A DNA stretch of 64,000 bases from Melissococcus plutonius ATCC 35311 (GTDB taxonomy: Bacteria; Bacillota; Bacilli; Lactobacillales; Enterococcaceae): positions 357,001-421,000 of the forward strand of contig NC_015516.1 of assembly GCF_000270185.1 (NCBI RefSeq), read 5' to 3'. Shown here in pieces: positions 61,074 to 64,000 of this stretch. Numbering within the stretch: the first letter of the stretch is position 1; each line of letters starts with the position of its first letter. The notes under the pieces are model-generated. The model made no database searches. It was not told the origin of the DNA and saw only the letters and a program-made list of their open reading frames with translations. The translations under genes were made by a program, and so were the position numbers.

Positions 61074-62930
61074 ATGTCAATAACAAAGGAAACATTAGAA
61101 CAGCATTTAAAAGATCCAGCAGTTCTCTGCTGTAGAAGAGACAAAGGAACAGTAATTAGTGAACAAGATTTAGAGGATCCTTCTTTATTTGATGATATGG
61201 TTGATGCTGGGTTGGTGACTTTAACAAAAAATGGCTTAACGATTGAACAAGTAATGGGTGCAACATTAACTGAAGATAGTGAAGCATTAGTGCAGTTAAC
61301 GCCAGAATTGCTAGATGGAATCAAAGAAAATACAGATGTTTCTAATCAACCAAAATCAAAAGAAGCACAATCAATGTCAAATTCAATGGATCTATCAATG
61401 GAAAATTCCCATTGTGATTGTAATACACATAAAACTGACTCAAATCAAATGATTGAAATGGAAATAGCAAAACTTGAAGGTTTAAAATTAAAATTACCAG
61501 TAAACTTTGCTGCTGGCTATTCATTTGGCCCATTTGGTCCTCATTCTCATCCTCATCCTATGCCTATGCATATGCCAATGGATGAAAAGTCAGGAGTAAA
61601 AGAAAACAGAGGCGAAAAAAAAGTTATTCATCGTTTGAAAAAACAACATATTAAAATTACAGATGCAGAAATTACAGATAAAACAAGCATTGAAAATGGT
61701 AAGATCACGATTGATCGTAATTTAATTGAAGGGGCACTAAAAGAAGACCAATTAGTTAAAAAAATAAAATTGGATGTAATTAAACCAAATGAAAGACATA
61801 TCTATACAGATACAATTATGGATGTTTGCCCAATTGCAACTAAGGTTGAGGGTGAACTTGGTGAAGGAATTACAAAAGTTTGTGATGGTGTTGTCTTCAT
61901 GTTAACAGGGGTTGATGAAGAAGGAACACAGGTGCATGAATTTGGTTCCTCTGAAGGATACTTAGATGAAAAAATGTATTTTGGTCATCCAGGTTGTGCG
62001 GATAAGAATGACATCATTATTCGTTGTGAAGCAGTCATTGAAAAACTTTCAGGTATGTCTCGTCCTGGACCTTTAGCAGCGCATAAAGCTCAAGATTATA
62101 TTGTTCAGGCGGTACGTGATGAGCTAAAAGAATACAATGGTGAAATTGTGCGTGAAGAGATCTGTGAAGATATTAGAAGAAAAGGTAATCCACGAGTTGT
62201 ATTAGTGAAAGAAATTATGGGACAAGGCGCAATGCATGATAATGTGATCTGTCCTTCAGAACCTTGTGGAATTGCTGGTGGACAAATGAATGTCGACTGT
62301 GGAAATGTTCCGATTGTACTGACATCAAATCAGGTAAGAGATGGATCCATTCATGCTTTAACTTGTATTGGACCTTCAACCAAAGAAATGACGCGTCACT
62401 ATATACGTGAACCATTAGTTGAACGTTTAGCAGCAGATGAAGAATTAGACTTGGTTGGTGTTATTTTTGTTGGTTCCCCACAAGTTAACGATGAAAAACT
62501 TTGGGTGTCAGAAAGACTAGGTTCGTTATTTGAAAGCTTAGATATCGATGGCGTAATTATTACTACGGAAGGTTTTGGGAACAATCATATTGATTTCATC
62601 GAACATATCGGACAAGCAGGCAAACGTGGTATTCCTGTTGTCGGTGTTTCTTTCTGTGCAAATCAAGGACAATTAGTTGTTGGAAATAAATATGCGGATG
62701 CTATGGTTGAAGAAAACATGGATGCTGGTGGTTTTGAAGATGATGTTGCAGGCACTTCTTGTGTAACAAAAGCAGTTGCAGAACGTTCTGTTCAAATGCT
62801 TAAAAATAAAATGTCTGGTGTAGCCATTGAACCAGCACCGAAACATTGGAACAATGAAGTCATCAATGCGAACAATCATTTACTAAACTTACCAGATAAC
62901 AAATTACTTGATACAGGTACCTTACATTAA
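61074..62930 (+). CDS. prdA: D-proline reductase proprotein PrdA
   Basis: 618 aa precursor, reduces D-proline to 5-aminovalerate with PrdB. The conserved N-terminus SITKETLEQHLKDPAVLCCR is followed by a variable linker with a His-rich patch (GPFGPHSHPHPMPMHMPM, about residues 153-170). The core is PIATKVEGELGEGITKVCDG, GQGAMHDNVICP and the self-cleavage site HALTCIGPSTKEMTRHY: Cys431 should become the pyruvoyl group at the N-terminus of the small subunit. The C-terminal part has VGSPQVNDEKLWVSERLG and EGFGNNHIDF. RBS AAAGGAGAG. Intact, normal length. Confidence 0.93.
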   Translation: MSITKETLEQHLKDPAVLCCRRDKGTVISEQDLEDPSLFDDMVDAGLVTLTKNGLTIEQVMGATLTEDSEALVQLTPELLDGIKENTDVSNQPKSKEAQSMSNSMDLSMENSHCDCNTHKTDSNQMIEMEIAKLEGLKLKLPVNFAAGYSFGPFGPHSHPHPMPMHMPMDEKSGVKENRGEKKVIHRLKKQHIKITDAEITDKTSIENGKITIDRNLIEGALKEDQLVKKIKLDVIKPNERHIYTDTIMDVCPIATKVEGELGEGITKVCDGVVFMLTGVDEEGTQVHEFGSSEGYLDEKMYFGHPGCADKNDIIIRCEAVIEKLSGMSRPGPLAAHKAQDYIVQAVRDELKEYNGEIVREEICEDIRRKGNPRVVLVKEIMGQGAMHDNVICPSEPCGIAGGQMNVDCGNVPIVLTSNQVRDGSIHALTCIGPSTKEMTRHYIREPLVERLAADEELDLVGVIFVGSPQVNDEKLWVSERLGSLFESLDIDGVIITTEGFGNNHIDFIEHIGQAGKRGIPVVGVSFCANQGQLVVGNKYADAMVEENMDAGGFEDDVAGTSCVTKAVAERSVQMLKNKMSGVAIEPAPKHWNNEVINANNHLLNLPDNKLLDTGTLH

Positions 62931-62931
62931 A

Positions 62932-63375
62932 ATGGAGATGGCTGAAAAATATCCTATCAATCCCACCTTAATGATGGGAACGGTGAAACAAGTCATTGAT
63001 GATCAAGTTACGCTTAATTTACGTGGACGTCTAGGATTAATCACGGTACCAGAAAAACTTATTCTATCCGATGAACCGATAAAGGTAGGACAAAAATTGC
63101 AATTTTATTTTAGTTATATTTATGTTGTCAATGATCCACTTGATTATGATTTTAAAGAGATCATTCAACAGACAGAATGTTTTTCTTGTTTAATAGGTGG
63201 TCATATTATTCATGTGGATGATACGGCTGTCCTCGTTCAAGTAACTGATAATCTAGGAAGTATTTATGTACCTAGAAGGTGGATTTTCACAAATGTATCA
63301 TTAAAAGAAGGATTACATGTTGAATTTTATTTTAGTAAAATGATTGAAATAGCAGAAGAAACGAATAAATATTAG
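62932..63375 (+). CDS. Two-repeat small protein of the prd operon (CBO2463/CBO2479-like)
   Basis: 147 aa. ATG 62932 is 1 nt after the prdA stop, so translation is probably coupled; earlier in-frame starts would overlap prdA. It consists of two copies of a ~50-residue beta-rich unit: GTVKQVIDDQVTLNLRGRLG with VGQKLQFYFS (about 16-60) and HIIHVDDTAVLVQVTDNLGS with EGLHVEFYFSK (about 88-136). A domain like this is known beside clostridial proline reductase genes under locus-style names; function unknown. The S1/OB-like pattern (barrel-type strands, V-P-x-x near the middle) is only an impression. Possible partner or chaperone for PrdA or PrdB. Confidence 0.7.
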   Translation: MEMAEKYPINPTLMMGTVKQVIDDQVTLNLRGRLGLITVPEKLILSDEPIKVGQKLQFYFSYIYVVNDPLDYDFKEIIQQTECFSCLIGGHIIHVDDTAVLVQVTDNLGSIYVPRRWIFTNVSLKEGLHVEFYFSKMIEIAEETNKY

Positions 63376-63389
63376 GAGGATGAAAAGAA

Positions 63390-64000
63390 ATGAGCTTAAC
63401 AACAGTTAAAGGTATGAGATCTGAAATCTTTGTACCAATTACCCCAAAACCTGTTTTTACAGAACTTAAAAAATCTTTAAATGAATGTAAGGTTGCTTTT
63501 ATTACAGCTGGAGGTATCCATCTGAAGAGTCAAGAGCCATTCAACACCTCTGGTGACTTTAGTTATAGGACAATACCTTTTGATACACCGTCATCTGAAT
63601 TAATGGTGACACATGGTGGTTTTGATAATTCAGATATTAACAAAGACGTAAATGCAATGTTTCCAATTGATCGTTTGCATGAGTTAGTAAATGAGGGCTT
63701 TATTGGTTCTTTATCTAAGGAAACCTACGCATTTATGGGTGGCGGCGGAAACGTTGAGAAATTTCAAAATGAAACGGGACCAGAAATCGCAAGAAAATTA
63801 AAAGAACAAGACGTAGATATTGTTCTTTGTACAGGTGGTTGTGGTACTTGTCATCGTTCAGCTACTATTGTTACTCGTTGTTGTGAAGAGGAAGGTATGA
63901 GTTGTGTTGTTATTGCAGCACTCCCACCAATTGCTCGTCAACAAGGTGCACCAAGAATTACAGCGCCACACGTTCCAATCGGTTCAAATGCTGGGGAACC
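63390..64000 (+). CDS. prdB: D-proline reductase PrdB, Cys form, 3' cut by window
   Basis: The first 203 codons of the 26-kDa catalytic subunit. Starts MSLTTVKGMRSEIFVPITP after AGGAGG, then AFITAGGIHLKSQEPFN and SELMVTHGGFDNSDIN as in glycine/sarcosine/betaine reductase B-type subunits. The active-site stretch CTGGCGTCHRSATIV has Cys151 (TGT at 63840-63842) where clostridial PrdB has selenocysteine (TGA). The enzyme would therefore work without selenium, probably with lower turnover. The frame is open to the last base; the stop lies outside. Confidence 0.93.
   Translation, partial: MSLTTVKGMRSEIFVPITPKPVFTELKKSLNECKVAFITAGGIHLKSQEPFNTSGDFSYRTIPFDTPSSELMVTHGGFDNSDINKDVNAMFPIDRLHELVNEGFIGSLSKETYAFMGGGGNVEKFQNETGPEIARKLKEQDVDIVLCTGGCGTCHRSATIVTRCCEEEGMSCVVIAALPPIARQQGAPRITAPHVPIGSNAGE

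Noticed and set aside
62908-62931. Earlier start for the small prd protein overlapping prdA
   Set aside because: No RBS there; ATG 62932 directly after the prdA stop gives the better start by coupling.
1-64000. CRISPR arrays, tRNA or rRNA genes
   Set aside because: No regularly spaced direct repeats, no tRNA T-loop/CCA patterns and no rRNA-like sequence were seen.

Overview
The window is very AT-rich with compact Gram-positive gene organisation: AGGAGG-type ribosome binding sites, occasional TTG/GTG starts and many stem-loop terminators. The gene families (LacABCD tagatose pathway, PepV, C69 dipeptidase, lactose/cellobiose-type PTS, heterodimeric ABC exporter, T-box asnS, CcpA-like cre sites) place it in the Lactobacillales, most likely Enterococcaceae. 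Low GC combined with very heavy gene decay fits a host-restricted species such as Melissococcus plutonius. That species name is an inference; no rRNA or other marker is present. About fourteen genes or gene remnants are broken, some by one-base indels in homopolymers and others by clean in-frame nonsense codons, so the decay is not simply indel sequencing error.

Layout. 1-3.3 kb: a decayed sucrose/MurNAc-type PTS EIIBC(A) facing an RpiR regulator. 4.5-8.7 kb: broken ribokinase, an unknown membrane-anchored protein, an intact EIIA-Glc protein and a broken aldo/keto reductase. 9-10.5 kb: broken AraC regulator divergent from L-rhamnose mutarotase. 11-13.5 kb: nucleoside transporter and nucleoside hydrolase. 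14.5-18.7 kb: MarR regulator with its operator and a two-subunit ABC exporter. 19-24.5 kb: rhamnogalacturonan (pectin) locus with a PL4 lyase, a GPH symporter and an acetylesterase, the last two broken. 25-31.4 kb: MgtC-like pseudogene, C69 dipeptidase, FtsX-type ABC transporter and a GT-C-like membrane protein, followed by a fossil of a phage-type lysozyme. 32-36.4 kb: lacR-lacABCD with lacB broken. 36.6-39.2 kb: ABC transporter with a broken permease. 39.5-43.6 kb: xylR-xylAB. 43.6-47 kb: a membrane protein gene between two inverted IS5-type transposase remnants. 47-48.8 kb: T-box-controlled asnS. 49.4-53.9 kb: broken pepV, then a glycosylasparaginase with PTS EIIB and a broken EIIC. 55-57.7 kb: broken oleate hydratase and a DUF998 protein.

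The most notable block is 58.4-64 kb, a D-proline reductase (prd) operon continuing past the window edge. Its genes look intact. PrdB has Cys where clostridial PrdB has selenocysteine. The first gene encodes a protein whose two halves match PrdA in swapped order, starting and ending at the PrdA self-cleavage point. A two-repeat small protein lies between prdA and prdB. An intact amino-acid Stickland-type reductase in a genome that is losing its sugar genes suggests that reductive proline use still matters to this organism.
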